From Rhizobium sp. Leaf371 (lineage in GTDB: Bacteria; Pseudomonadota; Alphaproteobacteria; Rhizobiales; Rhizobiaceae), in assembly GCF_001424045.1 (NCBI RefSeq), contig NZ_LMQB01000001.1:284083-348082 (forward strand): a DNA stretch of 64,000 nucleotides, written 5' to 3'. The position numbers and the translations under genes are program-made. The notes under the pieces are model-generated. The model made no database searches and had not been told where the DNA came from. It saw only the letters and a list, made by a program, of their open reading frames with translations. Shown one piece after another: positions 1-9,350 of the stretch (position 1 is the first letter of the stretch; each line of letters opens with the position of its first letter).

Positions 1-1
1 G

Positions 2-256
2 GGTGCGCTGGAGGTGGTGCACATGCCCGACGGCTCGACGTTGCGCGCCTGCCTCGGCGCGGATGTGGAGAAGGGTGTCTGGCAGAGCATCGATCCCGGC
101 ACCGTGTTCACCAACTACCAGCGCTTCATCGACGCCATCAAGATCGGCAAGACCGCCGAGCCCGGCTTCCGCCACGCCGCCGACCTGCAGAAGGTGCTGG
201 ATCTGGCGCTGGTGACGGAGCGGGAGCGGCGCGAGATGGCGGTTTCGGGGAATTGA
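2..256 (+). CDS. Gfo/Idh/MocA-family oxidoreductase, C-terminal fragment (5' end outside window)
   Basis: The frame is open from the first base and ends at a TGA. Only about 84 C-terminal residues are present. The tail has the FxNYQRFIDAIKxG...P.F..AADLQKVLDLA pattern that closes many NAD(P)-dependent sugar or inositol dehydrogenases of the Gfo/Idh/MocA superfamily. The nucleotide-binding N-terminal half is missing, so substrate cannot be assigned. The next gene is on the other strand and converges on it, leaving a 57-base gap, so this is the last gene of its transcription unit. Confidence 0.6.
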   Translation, partial: GALEVVHMPDGSTLRACLGADVEKGVWQSIDPGTVFTNYQRFIDAIKIGKTAEPGFRHAADLQKVLDLALVTERERREMAVSGN

Positions 257-313
257 CGATTCCAACGTCCGGACCGCGCGCCACCTGACCGCGCGCGCGT
301 TTCCATCTTCGCC

Positions 314-1606
314 TTACTGGCCCGTGGCCGTCTCCAGCGTGTTGCCAACGGATCGTCCGAGGCGGTCCACCTGGCCGCGATAGTTTTCGCGTGTCTTCGG
401 GTCGAAGATCAGGATCGGGGTGCTGACGGCGATGCTGGCGGCGCTACCGACGGTCTGGGCGGTGCCGAGCGCGACGGCGCCGACGCGCTCGCCGAGGCCG
501 ACATCGCTGTCGGTCACGGTCTGGCCGGCGATCAGGCGGTTCCCGAGCAGCTTGACCACTTCCGGGCTTTCGGCGAACTTGCCGTGGTTGAGGCGGTCGC
601 CCGTCTGGAGAGCTGTCAGGTCGAGAACGGTGATGCCGGCTTTTTCGAGATTGGTGCGATAGGGTTCCTGCGTCGGATCGATCTGACCCAGTCGCTCGAC
701 ATTGCCGGAGATGCGGCGCGAGATGGAGAGGGCGCGGTCGTCGCGCGAGACGAACAGGGTGAATTTCGGCTTGTTCGGGCCCATCGCTTCCCACTGCTTG
801 CCGAACACGTCGACATCGAGATCGGGCGAGGCGAGGATGACGTTGTTGATCTTCGGTGCCACGCGGCCATCGCGGATCGCCATCTGGCGCAGCGCTTCCA
901 CGGTGACCCAGGAGCCCATCGAATGCGCCATGATCGTCACGTCGGAAACGCGCGGGTCCTCGGCGGTACGGCGCAGCAGGGTTTCCAGCGCGTCGCGGGA
1001 GTAATTGGTGCTTTCCTTGTCGTAGTTGTAGTCGAATATGCTGGCGCGTGACGGCCATGTGAAGATGATCGGCGCCACGTCGGCGCGGCTGTCATGGACG
1101 ATCTGCGCGAAGCGATAGACCGCATCCTCGTAGCGATTGTTGAAGCCGTGGACGAAGATCAGCACGCGGCGGCTTTTCGGCAGCGAGTCGCGTGTCCAGG
1201 TCTCCACCTCGGCGCGTTCGGCAAGCGGGGTCACCGAGACGGTCGAGAATTCCTTGGAGGGATCGGCGGGCAGGCGCTTCGGCCACTGGACCTGGCCGAT
1301 CTTGCGGTTCTTGTCCGGGGGAATGGAGACGACGATCTCGGCCGCGGTCAGCTCGGTGCCGCGCTCGCCGCCATAGAGCACGCCGGCCTGCTTGGAGGGC
1401 GCGCGCGTCGTCGCGACGAGCATATCGACTTCCGTGGCGCCCGGTGCCGTGCCGGACGGGATGAGAACGCCGACAGGCCGGCTGGCGCAGGCCGACAAAG
1501 CAAGGGCCAGAGCGAGACATGCCGCCACGCGCAGGCGTCCACCCGCCCTCTGCAGGCGTCTGGAGGGGGACGGTGCCGGACGTCCTGTCCGCTGCTCTGT
1601 CATCAT
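314..1606 (-). CDS. DUF900-type alpha/beta hydrolase, predicted lipoprotein
   Basis: The protein has about 430 residues. A basic N-terminal stretch is followed by a hydrophobic run ending in the lipobox LSAC near residue 40, so it is probably exported and lipid-anchored. The body carries an alpha/beta hydrolase fold of the DUF900 type: an oxyanion-hole region LIFVHGFNN, the nucleophile elbow AHSMG, and a late NHGKF histidine as the likely catalytic base. I chose the ATG at 1606 over the one at 1621 because AAGGG lies 7 bases before it. Substrate is unknown; the family is linked to esterase or lipase activity. It is transcribed divergently from the dipeptidase at 1859, with a 252-base gap holding both promoters. 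Confidence 0.8.
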   Translation of the reverse strand: MMTEQRTGRPAPSPSRRLQRAGGRLRVAACLALALALSACASRPVGVLIPSGTAPGATEVDMLVATTRAPSKQAGVLYGGERGTELTAAEIVVSIPPDKNRKIGQVQWPKRLPADPSKEFSTVSVTPLAERAEVETWTRDSLPKSRRVLIFVHGFNNRYEDAVYRFAQIVHDSRADVAPIIFTWPSRASIFDYNYDKESTNYSRDALETLLRRTAEDPRVSDVTIMAHSMGSWVTVEALRQMAIRDGRVAPKINNVILASPDLDVDVFGKQWEAMGPNKPKFTLFVSRDDRALSISRRISGNVERLGQIDPTQEPYRTNLEKAGITVLDLTALQTGDRLNHGKFAESPEVVKLLGNRLIAGQTVTDSDVGLGERVGAVALGTAQTVGSAASIAVSTPILIFDPKTRENYRGQVDRLGRSVGNTLETATGQ

Positions 1607-1858
1607 GACGGAACCCTTCATCTGTTCGTCCGAGACTTGCCAGATTTACAGGGCCACGGAAAACCGTTTCTCCGCCTATCAGCAATTGCACAGTTACCGT
1701 CACCTGAATGACACGGTCGCACGCGTCTGTGCACTGCCCAATTTGTTTGCAGGTGCAGTGTTGCCAGCCCTCCTGCCATTGTCTAGCATGCATTTTGCCG
1801 ACAGGTCTCCGCCCGCGGATATAGCGGCTAGCGAATTGTTTTGGAAGGTCTTTTTTCG

Positions 1859-2920
1859 ATGCAGGCAGTGTTCGACGGTCATAATGACGTGCTTCTGCGG
1901 CTCTGGAGCCACGCACGGGCCGGGCACGATCCGATCGCCGAATTCCGGGACGGCACGGCATCCGGGCATATCGACGGCCCGCGTGCTGCCAAGGGTGGTC
2001 TCGCAGGCGGGCTTTGCGCCATCTATATTCCCTCGGGCGACCTCGTCCTCAAGCAGCCGGATGCAAACGGGCATTATGTCACGCCGATGTCGGCGCCGCT
2101 GGAGCGTGGTCCTTCGCTGGAGATCGCCCTGCAGTTTGCGGCGATCGCGCTGCGCCTCGATCAGGCGAAGGCCTGGCGGCTTTGCCGTACGACGTCGGAG
2201 ATTCGCAAGGCGATGGCGGACGGGGACTTTGCAGCCGTCCTGCATATGGAAGGTTGCGAGGCGATCGATGCCGATCTCGCCGCGCTCGAAACCTTCTATG
2301 CCGCCGGCCTCCGGTCGCTCGGCCCCGTTTGGAGCCGACACAACATCTTTGCCCATGGCGTGCCGTTCGCCTATCCGATGGACCCGGACACGGGCCCGGG
2401 CCTGACGGATGCGGGTTTTGCCCTCGTTCGGGCCTGCGACAGGCTCGGCATCGCGATCGATCTCGCGCATATCACCGAGAAGGGTTTCTGGGATGTGGCG
2501 AAGACGAGCACCGCGCCGCTGATCGCCAGCCATTCCAACGCCCATGCCCTGACGCCCGTTGCCCGGAACCTCACCGACCGGCAGATGGATGCGATCCGCG
2601 ACAGCGGCGGGCTCGCCGGCGTCAACTATGCCACGACCATGCTGCGCCCGGACGGGCAGGAGAATGCGGCGACGCCGCTGTCCGACATGGTGCGCCATAT
2701 CGACTACATGGTCGAGCGCATGGGAATCGATTGCGTCGCGCTCGGATCGGACTTCGACGGTGCGACGATTCCGGCCGAAATTTCGGATGCCGGCGGAAAC
2801 CAGAACCTGATTGCCGCTCTGCGGAGCGCCGGTTATGGTGAGGACGATCTAACCAAGATTTGCCGGGAAAACTGGCTGCGGGTTCTTTCCAAGGTCTGGC
2901 ACGAGACCGACCAGGGCTGA
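1859..2920 (+). CDS. Membrane-type dipeptidase, peptidase family M19
   Basis: This is a zinc-dependent dipeptidase of the renal dipeptidase family (M19), 353 residues. Metal ligands are visible in order: HND near the N-terminus (DGHNDVLLRLW), the bridging glutamate in HMEGCEAID, the histidine in SHSNAH, and GSDFDG near the C-terminus. The ATG at 1859 is preferred over an upstream TTG because GGAAGG lies 10 bases before it. There is no signal peptide, so it acts in the cytoplasm. It is followed after 42 bases by a five-gene peptide ABC importer, so imported dipeptides are the probable substrates. Beta-lactams or other dipeptide-like compounds are possible, since the family is broad. Confidence 0.9.
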   Translation: MQAVFDGHNDVLLRLWSHARAGHDPIAEFRDGTASGHIDGPRAAKGGLAGGLCAIYIPSGDLVLKQPDANGHYVTPMSAPLERGPSLEIALQFAAIALRLDQAKAWRLCRTTSEIRKAMADGDFAAVLHMEGCEAIDADLAALETFYAAGLRSLGPVWSRHNIFAHGVPFAYPMDPDTGPGLTDAGFALVRACDRLGIAIDLAHITEKGFWDVAKTSTAPLIASHSNAHALTPVARNLTDRQMDAIRDSGGLAGVNYATTMLRPDGQENAATPLSDMVRHIDYMVERMGIDCVALGSDFDGATIPAEISDAGGNQNLIAALRSAGYGEDDLTKICRENWLRVLSKVWHETDQG

Positions 2921-2962
2921 CGATCAACGGCCGTAAAGGCCAGAAAAACAGGGAACAGAGCG

Positions 2963-4603
2963 ATGATGCATTCTTTCGGTACGACGGTGCGGCGTTTGAC
3001 GGCAGGGGCGGCCATCGCCCTGATCATGGCGGCAGCCGCACCCGCCTATGCCGAGACGCCGGCGGACACGCTGGTGCAGGCCTGGGCGATCGACGACATC
3101 ATTTCGATGGACCCGGGCGAAGCGTTCGAAATCTCGACGGCGGAAATCACCGCCAACACCTATAGCCTTCTCGTTCGGCTCGATCTCGCCGACACCTCCA
3201 AGGTCAAGGGCGACCTTGCCGAAAGCTGGACGGTGTCGGACGACGGCCTGACCTTCACCTTCAAACTGAAGCCGGGCATGACCTTTGCCTCGGGCAATCC
3301 GATCACTGCGGAAGACGTCGCCTGGTCGATCGAACGCGTCATCAAGATGGACAAGAGCCCGGCCTTTATCCTCACGCAGTTCGGCCTGAGCGGCGACAAC
3401 GTGACCGAGAAGGCAAAGGCGGTCGATGCGACCACCTTCACGCTGACGGTGGACAAGCCCTATGCGCCGAGCTTCGTGCTCAACTGCCTGACGGCCACCG
3501 TCGGTTCGATCGTCGACAAGAAGCTCGTGATGGAACACGTCGCGCCTGTCGAGAAGACGGCTGATGTCAAGTATGACAATGACTTCGGCAATGCCTGGCT
3601 GAAGACGAACTTTGCCGGTTCCGGTCCGTTCAAGCTGCGCGAGTGGCGCGCCAACGAAGTCGTCGTCTTGGAGCGCAACGACACGTATTTCGGCGAGAAG
3701 CCCAAGCTCGCCCGGGTCATCTATCGCCACCTCAAGGAAAGCTCGGGTCAGCGGCTGGCGCTGGAAAACGGCGATATCGACATCGCCCGCAACCTTGAGC
3801 CGAACGACCTGGAATCGACGGCCGGCAAGGAGGACATCGTCCAGACCAGCGCGCCGAAGGGCACGGTGTTCTATTTCAGCCTTAACCAGAAGAACCCGAA
3901 CCTTGCCAAGCCCGAGGTGGTCGAAGCCTTCAAGTATCTGGTCGATTACGACGCGATCGGCTCTACCCTGATCAAGGGCGTCGGCGAAGTGCACCAGACC
4001 TTCCTGCCCAAGGGCGTTCTGGGCGAATTGGATGAAAAGCCGTTCAAGTTCGACGTGGCCAAGGCCAAGGAACTGCTGGCGAAGGCCGGCCTTCCGGACG
4101 GGTTCACCGTGACCATGGATGTGCGCAGCAACCAGCCGACCACCGGCATCGCGGAATCGATCCAGCAGACGGCTGCTCAGGCGGGCATCAAGATCGATCT
4201 CATTCCGGGTGACGGCAAGCAAACGCTCACCAAGTTCCGCGCCCGCACGCACGACATCTATATCGGCGTCTGGGGTCAGGACTACTTCGATCCGAACTCG
4301 AATGCCGAAACGTTTACGATCAACTACGACAATGCCGACGACGGCAAGAACAAGACGCTGGCCTGGCGCAATGCCTGGGACGTTCCGGATCTGACGGAAC
4401 AGACGAAGGCCGCCCTGCTCGAAAAGGACCCGACAAAGCGCGCCGACATCTACAAGGGCTTGCAGAAGGCGGTTCTCGATCGTGGCCCGTTCGTCGTGAT
4501 CTACCAGCAGACGGAAGTCGCGGGCGTTCGCAAGGACGTGAAGGACTTCAAGCTCGGTCCGAGCTTCGACACGACCTTCCTTGACGGCGTCACCAAGGAA
4601 TAG
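2963..4603 (+). CDS. Peptide ABC transporter, periplasmic substrate-binding protein (SBP_bac_5)
   Basis: The protein has 546 residues. A Sec signal peptide ends near residue 30 (APAYA/ET). The mature part is a family 5 extracellular solute-binding protein, with the typical LAESWTVSDDGLTFTFKL and FxSGxPITAEDVxWSxER regions. It captures di- or oligopeptides, or related compounds, in the periplasm and delivers them to the permeases encoded next. The gene opens a compact cluster: 9 bases separate it from the first permease, and the remaining three genes overlap by 4 bases each. The dipeptidase just upstream suggests that short peptides are the ligand, but nickel, glutathione or opines are alternatives within this family. 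Confidence 0.92.
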   Translation: MMHSFGTTVRRLTAGAAIALIMAAAAPAYAETPADTLVQAWAIDDIISMDPGEAFEISTAEITANTYSLLVRLDLADTSKVKGDLAESWTVSDDGLTFTFKLKPGMTFASGNPITAEDVAWSIERVIKMDKSPAFILTQFGLSGDNVTEKAKAVDATTFTLTVDKPYAPSFVLNCLTATVGSIVDKKLVMEHVAPVEKTADVKYDNDFGNAWLKTNFAGSGPFKLREWRANEVVVLERNDTYFGEKPKLARVIYRHLKESSGQRLALENGDIDIARNLEPNDLESTAGKEDIVQTSAPKGTVFYFSLNQKNPNLAKPEVVEAFKYLVDYDAIGSTLIKGVGEVHQTFLPKGVLGELDEKPFKFDVAKAKELLAKAGLPDGFTVTMDVRSNQPTTGIAESIQQTAAQAGIKIDLIPGDGKQTLTKFRARTHDIYIGVWGQDYFDPNSNAETFTINYDNADDGKNKTLAWRNAWDVPDLTEQTKAALLEKDPTKRADIYKGLQKAVLDRGPFVVIYQQTEVAGVRKDVKDFKLGPSFDTTFLDGVTKE

Positions 4604-4612
4604 GCGACCCGC

Positions 4613-5686
4613 ATGACTCTTCCAGAAACGTCGCAGATGGTGGCCGGGCGCTCGAAAGGCGCCCGGGCGCGGGGGCGGGCGGCCATCGTCGTCCGCTTCC
4701 TCGTGGTCATCGTCACCACCTATCTCGGCCTTCTCGCGGTCACCTTCTTCATCGGCCGGGTGATCCCGATCGATCCCGTATTGGCCGTTCTCGGCGACCG
4801 GGCGCCCGCCCATGTGGTGGAGCGGGTGCGCGAGGAGATGGGGCTGAACCTGCCGCTCTATCAGCAGTTCCTGCGCTATCTCGGCGATGCCTTGCAGGGA
4901 AATTTCGGCACCTCGGTGCTGACGACCAATCCCGTCATGACCGACATCCGCCGCGTGCTGCCGGCGACCTTCGAGCTTGCGACGCTCGGGACGTTGATCG
5001 GCAGCCTCATCGGCGTCCCGCTCGGCGTTCTCGCCGCCGTCAAGCGCGGCAGCCTGATCGATCAGGCGGTGCGCATCGTTGGGCTGATCGGCTATTCCGT
5101 GCCGATCTTCTGGCTGGCGCTTCTGTCGCTGCTGCTGTTCTACGCGCAGCTGCGCTGGGTCGCCTTTCCCGGCCGCATCGATGTCGTCTACGAATATACG
5201 TTTACGCCGAAGACCGGGCTTTTCCTGCTGGACTCGCTCTGGCAGGGGCAGTGGGACGTGTTTCGCGACGTGTTCCGCCATATCATCCTGCCGGCAAGCC
5301 TGCTCGGCTATGTGTCGCTGGCCTATATCAGCCGCATGACGCGCAACTTCATGCTCAATGAACTGTCGCAGGAATATATCGTCGCGGCGCGGGCGAAGGG
5401 GCTTTCGGAGACGCGGATCATCTGGTGTCACGCCTTGCGCAACGCCGCCGTGCCGCTGGTGACGGTGATTGCGCTGTCCTATGCAAGCCTGCTGGAAGGC
5501 TCCGTGCTGACGGAGACGGTGTTCGCGTGGCCGGGCATCGGGCTCTACATCACCAATTCCCTGCAGAACGCCGACATGAACGCCGTCCTCGGCGGCACGA
5601 TCGTGATCGGCTCGATCTTCATCGCCATCAACATCCTGTCCGATATCCTCTACCGGACGCTCGACCCAAGGACACGCGCGCGATGA
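4613..5686 (+). CDS. Peptide ABC transporter permease, DppB-type
   Basis: Inner-membrane permease of 357 residues with about six transmembrane segments. The first segment is near residues 28-50, after an unusually basic N-terminal extension. The EAA loop that docks to the ATPase is seen as ARAKGLSETRIIWCHALRNA, followed by the conserved SLLEGSVLTETVFAWPGIG segment typical of DppB/OppB proteins. Its TGA overlaps the ATG of the next permease. It should pair with that DppC-type protein to form the translocation channel. Confidence 0.92.
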   Translation: MTLPETSQMVAGRSKGARARGRAAIVVRFLVVIVTTYLGLLAVTFFIGRVIPIDPVLAVLGDRAPAHVVERVREEMGLNLPLYQQFLRYLGDALQGNFGTSVLTTNPVMTDIRRVLPATFELATLGTLIGSLIGVPLGVLAAVKRGSLIDQAVRIVGLIGYSVPIFWLALLSLLLFYAQLRWVAFPGRIDVVYEYTFTPKTGLFLLDSLWQGQWDVFRDVFRHIILPASLLGYVSLAYISRMTRNFMLNELSQEYIVAARAKGLSETRIIWCHALRNAAVPLVTVIALSYASLLEGSVLTETVFAWPGIGLYITNSLQNADMNAVLGGTIVIGSIFIAINILSDILYRTLDPRTRAR

Positions 5687-6612
5687 CGGTCGTTTCTTCC
5701 GCCCCCATGAGCCGGCGCGACTGGCTGCTGTCCGACCGGCCGCAATCGCGGATGCAGGCGCGTCTCGGCCGGGCCTACATGACCTGGCGCCGGTTTTCCG
5801 CCAACCGGCTGGCGCTGCTCGGTCTCGGCATTCTCGTTCTTCTCATCCTCATGGCGATCTTTGCCGGTGTGTTGTCGCCGCATTCGCCGGTCGTCGGCGA
5901 TCTGGCCGGCGCGCGTCTGCTGCCGCCGGGTTCGCCGGGCTATCTTCTCGGCACGGACGATCAGGGGCGCGATATCCTGTCACGGCTTCTGCACGGCTCG
6001 CGTCTGACGCTGTTCGTCATCATCCTCGTTGCCGTCATCGCGGCGCCGACCGGCCTCATCGTCGGGGCCGTCGCCGGTTATGCCGGCGGCTGGGTCGATG
6101 CTGTGCTGATGCGGATCACGGATATCTTCCTTGCCTTCCCGAAGCTCGTGCTGGCGCTGGCGCTCGTCGCGGCGCTGGGGCCGGGAATCGAGAATGCGGT
6201 GCTCGCCATCGCCGTAACGTCCTGGCCGCCTTATGCGCGCATCGCGCGGGCGGAAACCATGACGGTGCGCAACGCCGACTATATCGCCGCGGTGCGCCTG
6301 ATGGGCGCGTCGCCGCTGCGCATCGTGCTTCTGCACGTGATGCCCATGTGCCTGTCGTCGCTGATCGTGCGCATCACGCTCGATATGGCGGGGGTCATCC
6401 TCACGGCGGCCGGTCTCGGCTTTCTCGGGCTCGGCGCGCAGCCGCCGCTGCCGGAATGGGGCGCGATGATCGCGTCCGGCCGCCGCTTCATCCTCGACCA
6501 GTGGTGGGTCGCCACCATGCCGGGCATCGCGATTCTGCTCGTCAGCCTGGCGTTCAACCTTCTGGGCGACGGTCTTCGCGACGCGCTCGATCCGCGCGAG
6601 GCCGGACAATGA
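5683..6612 (+). CDS. Peptide ABC transporter permease, DppC-type
   Basis: 309-residue inner-membrane permease. The N-terminal OppC-type region is followed by a membrane anchor, then LLGTDDQGRDILSRLLHGSR, a DppC/OppC hallmark. The EAA loop reads AVRLMGASPLRIVLLHVMP. The ATG at 5683 overlaps the upstream stop by 4 bases, which argues for translational coupling and excludes a longer reading through the upstream gene. It partners the DppB-type protein and the two ATPases that follow. Confidence 0.92.
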   Translation: MTVVSSAPMSRRDWLLSDRPQSRMQARLGRAYMTWRRFSANRLALLGLGILVLLILMAIFAGVLSPHSPVVGDLAGARLLPPGSPGYLLGTDDQGRDILSRLLHGSRLTLFVIILVAVIAAPTGLIVGAVAGYAGGWVDAVLMRITDIFLAFPKLVLALALVAALGPGIENAVLAIAVTSWPPYARIARAETMTVRNADYIAAVRLMGASPLRIVLLHVMPMCLSSLIVRITLDMAGVILTAAGLGFLGLGAQPPLPEWGAMIASGRRFILDQWWVATMPGIAILLVSLAFNLLGDGLRDALDPREAGQ

Positions 6613-7442
6613 GCCCCTTGTTGACCGTCGAGGACCTGCGCGTCAGCTTTCCCACGCGCACCGGGCTGGTGGAGGCGGTGCGCGGTGTCACCTTCTCGCT
6701 CGGTCGCGAGCGCCTGGGGATCGTCGGCGAGAGCGGTTCCGGAAAATCACAGACCGGCCGGGCCATCATGGGGCTGACGCCGCCGCATGCGAAAATTACG
6801 GCGAAGACGCTGAATTTCGACGGGATCGACCTCCTGAAGGCGTCGCCGGCCAAGCGCCGGGATCTGCGCGGCGACCGCGTGGCGATGATCCTGCAGGACC
6901 CGAAATATTCGCTCAACCCGGTGATGACCATCGGCCGCCAGATCGTGGAAACGCTGCGCACGCATCGCAAGATCTCTTCTTCCGAGGCGAAGGAGCGGGC
7001 GCTCGCCATGCTGGAGGCCGTGCAGATCCGGGACGCAGGCCGCGTCTTCGACCTGCATCCGCATGAAGTCTCCGGCGGCATGGGGCAGCGGGCGATGATC
7101 GCGATGATGCTGATCGCCGAGCCGGAGTTGCTGATTGCCGACGAGCCGACCTCGGCCCTCGACGTAACGGTGCAGCTCGATGTGCTTGCCATTCTCGACA
7201 GGCTGGTGGCCGAGCGCGGCATGGGGCTGATCTTCGTCAGCCACGATCTGCGGCTCGTCTCGTCCTTCTGCGACCGGGTGATCGTCATGTATGCCGGGCG
7301 CATCGTCGAGGAGATCGCGGCCGCCGACCTGCGCAACGCGCGGCATCCCTATACGCAGGGGCTGCTGTCCTGCATGCCCGAGATCGGCCAGGACCGGCAT
7401 CCGCTGCCCGTTCTCGACCGCAAGCCGGAGTGGGCCTTATGA
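6609..7442 (+). CDS. Peptide ABC transporter ATP-binding protein, DppD-type
   Basis: 277-residue ATPase. Walker A is GESGSGKSQ, with Q in place of the usual T/S at the end, as is common in DppD proteins. Further motifs are the Q-loop LQDPKYSLNP, a slightly divergent signature SGGMGQRAMIAMML, Walker B ELLIADEPTSALD and the H-loop FVSHDL. The start at 6609 overlaps the previous stop as ATGA. The C-terminal oligopeptide-transporter extension follows (HPYTQGLLSCMPEIG), but is short. It forms a heterodimer with the next ATPase to drive import. Confidence 0.92.
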   Translation: MSPLLTVEDLRVSFPTRTGLVEAVRGVTFSLGRERLGIVGESGSGKSQTGRAIMGLTPPHAKITAKTLNFDGIDLLKASPAKRRDLRGDRVAMILQDPKYSLNPVMTIGRQIVETLRTHRKISSSEAKERALAMLEAVQIRDAGRVFDLHPHEVSGGMGQRAMIAMMLIAEPELLIADEPTSALDVTVQLDVLAILDRLVAERGMGLIFVSHDLRLVSSFCDRVIVMYAGRIVEEIAAADLRNARHPYTQGLLSCMPEIGQDRHPLPVLDRKPEWAL

Positions 7443-8194
7443 GCATTGCCGTCTCCGCCCACGACGTCACCGTCATCTACGAGGATTTCAAGGCGCTCGA
7501 CGGCGTGAGCATCGCGGTCGAGAAGGGGCAATCCTACGGTCTCGTCGGCGAGTCCGGGTCGGGCAAGTCGACGCTTTTGCGCGCGATTGCCGGCCTCGCG
7601 CCCGTTGCTTCCGGCACGCTGGAGGTCAATGGCCGGAAACTGGAACCGCGCCGGCGCGACAAGGCCTTCTACCGCGACGTCCAGATGGTGTTCCAGGATC
7701 CCTACGGCTCGCTTCACCCCCGCCAGACGATCGATCGCCTGCTGCAGGAGCCGCTGGCGATCCACGGCATTTCCGATGCCGAGGCACGGATCGCGCGGGC
7801 GCTGGACGAGGTCGGCCTTGGGACCGGCTTCCGGTTTCGCTACTCCCATCAGCTATCCGGCGGGCAGCGGCAGCGCGTGGCCATCGCCCGCGCGCTGATC
7901 GTCGAGCCTTCCATCCTGCTGCTGGACGAGCCGACATCGGCGCTCGACGCCTCGGTGCAGGCGGAGGTGCTCAATCTGCTGGAGCAGATCCAGCGCGATC
8001 GAGGTCTCACCTTCCTGATGGTCAGCCATGACCTCGGCGTCGTGACGCATATGTGCGACCAGTTGGCCGTCATGCGCAGCGGCCAGGTCGTGGAGCGCCT
8101 GAGCGCGGCCGATCTGGTCGCCGGCCGGATCACCGCCGACTATACGCGCAATCTCATGATCGCGAGCAAAGGCTTCGTCCGCACCGAAGCGTGA
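7439..8194 (+). CDS. Peptide ABC transporter ATP-binding protein, DppF-type
   Basis: 251-residue ATPase with Walker A GESGSGKST, Q-loop VFQDPYGSLHPRQT, canonical signature LSGGQRQRVAIARAL, Walker B ILLLDEPTSALD and H-loop MVSHDLGVV. It overlaps the upstream ATPase by 4 bases and closes the importer operon (binding protein, two permeases, two ATPases). It is slightly short at the C-terminus compared with E. coli DppF, lacking a long oligopeptide-binding tail. Confidence 0.92.
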   Translation: MSIAVSAHDVTVIYEDFKALDGVSIAVEKGQSYGLVGESGSGKSTLLRAIAGLAPVASGTLEVNGRKLEPRRRDKAFYRDVQMVFQDPYGSLHPRQTIDRLLQEPLAIHGISDAEARIARALDEVGLGTGFRFRYSHQLSGGQRQRVAIARALIVEPSILLLDEPTSALDASVQAEVLNLLEQIQRDRGLTFLMVSHDLGVVTHMCDQLAVMRSGQVVERLSAADLVAGRITADYTRNLMIASKGFVRTEA

Positions 8195-8236
8195 GGGAAC
8201 GCCTGTTCCTTCGGATGCTGACCGTCGCGGTATCCC

Positions 8237-9232
8237 TCAGGCGTTGACGTCGATGACCACGCGGCCGCGGATGCGACCGGCAACAATGGCCTCGGCCAGT
8301 GCCGGGAGATCGGACATCGGCGCGACCGTCGTCATGCTGTCGAGATGGGCCGGGTCGAGATCGCGCGAGAGACGGCCCCAGGCGGCCAGGCGTTGCGTCC
8401 GGGTCGCATAGACCGAATCGACGCCGATGAGCGTGACCGCCCGGAGAATGTGCGGCATCACCGTGCCGGGGAGATCGGCGCCGCCGGCAAGGCCGCAGGC
8501 GGCGATGGCCCCGCCGCGCACGGTCTGGGCAAGCGCGTTGGCAAGCGTGGTCGCACCGACGGAGTCGATGCCGCCGGTCCAGCGTTCCTTCTGGAGAGGC
8601 CCGGCCTTGTCCGCAAGCGTCTTCCGGTCGATGATCTCGCGGGCGCCGAGGGATTTGAGGTAATCCTCCGTTTCCGCGCGCCCCGTCGATGCGACGACCC
8701 GATATCCGCGCGCGGCGAGAAGCGAGACCGCGACGGAGCCGACGCCGCCTGCCGCGCCTGTGACGAGAACATCGCCGTCGCCGGGCGCCATCGTGCCCCA
8801 TTTTTCCAGAGCATCGACGCAGAGCGCCGCGGTATAGCCGGCGGTGCCGATGGCCATCGCCTGCTGCAGCGAGAAGGCTGCGGGGAGGGGGATCAGCCAT
8901 TCCGGCTTGACGCGCTGGAAGCGGGTGAAAGCGCCCCATTCGGTTTCCGACAGGCCCCAGCCGTTGAGGACCACCCGGTCGCCCGGCTTCCATTCCGGCG
9001 AACGCGACGACACGACCGTGCCGGAGAGATCGACGCCGGCCACCATCGGCGTTCGCCGCGCGATCCGGCCCTTGCCTGTGACGGCAAGGCCATCCTTGTA
9101 GTTGAGCGTGGAAAAGGAAATTTCGACAAGGACATCGTTGTCGGGGAGGTCGCTCTGCGAAATCTCGCGGAATGCAGCCTGCGCGCGACCATCGACGGTG
9201 TCGATCATCATGGCCCTGAATGTTTCGGTCAT
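8237..9232 (-). CDS. acuI: Acrylyl-CoA reductase (NADPH), MDR superfamily
   Basis: 331-residue zinc-independent medium-chain dehydrogenase/reductase of the YhdH/AcuI type. The N-terminal GroES-like domain carries the family pattern STLNYKDGLAVTGKG, followed by VAGVDLSGTVV. The Rossmann dinucleotide motif is VTGAAGGVGSVAV near residue 155, and the RAETEDYLKSLGA region follows. AcuI proteins reduce acrylyl-CoA to propionyl-CoA, which detoxifies acrylate from DMSP or propionate metabolism. The gene stands alone, converging on the peptide importer with a 42-base gap. Its cellular substrate here is inferred only from family membership. Confidence 0.85.
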   Translation of the reverse strand: MTETFRAMMIDTVDGRAQAAFREISQSDLPDNDVLVEISFSTLNYKDGLAVTGKGRIARRTPMVAGVDLSGTVVSSRSPEWKPGDRVVLNGWGLSETEWGAFTRFQRVKPEWLIPLPAAFSLQQAMAIGTAGYTAALCVDALEKWGTMAPGDGDVLVTGAAGGVGSVAVSLLAARGYRVVASTGRAETEDYLKSLGAREIIDRKTLADKAGPLQKERWTGGIDSVGATTLANALAQTVRGGAIAACGLAGGADLPGTVMPHILRAVTLIGVDSVYATRTQRLAAWGRLSRDLDPAHLDSMTTVAPMSDLPALAEAIVAGRIRGRVVIDVNA

Positions 9233-9350
9233 GTCGCTCTCCGCTCCCTTGGCGGTCTCCTCCGCCTTTCGTCCGTCATGCCATGTCCCGTGGCCTCATG
9301 CCAATGCGTCTTTCGGCGCATCCCGGCGTGCGTTGGGCCACAGGCCTGCG

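Noticed and set aside
2924-5431. 835-residue open frame on the minus strand
   Set aside because: It lies opposite the peptide-binding-protein and permease genes, has biased His/Arg/Asp content typical of an antisense frame in high-GC DNA, and matches no family I recognise.
8199-8244. AACGCCTG ... CAGGCGTT inverted repeat between the importer and acuI
   Set aside because: The arms are about 30 bases apart with no T-run; it probably arises by chance near the acuI stop.
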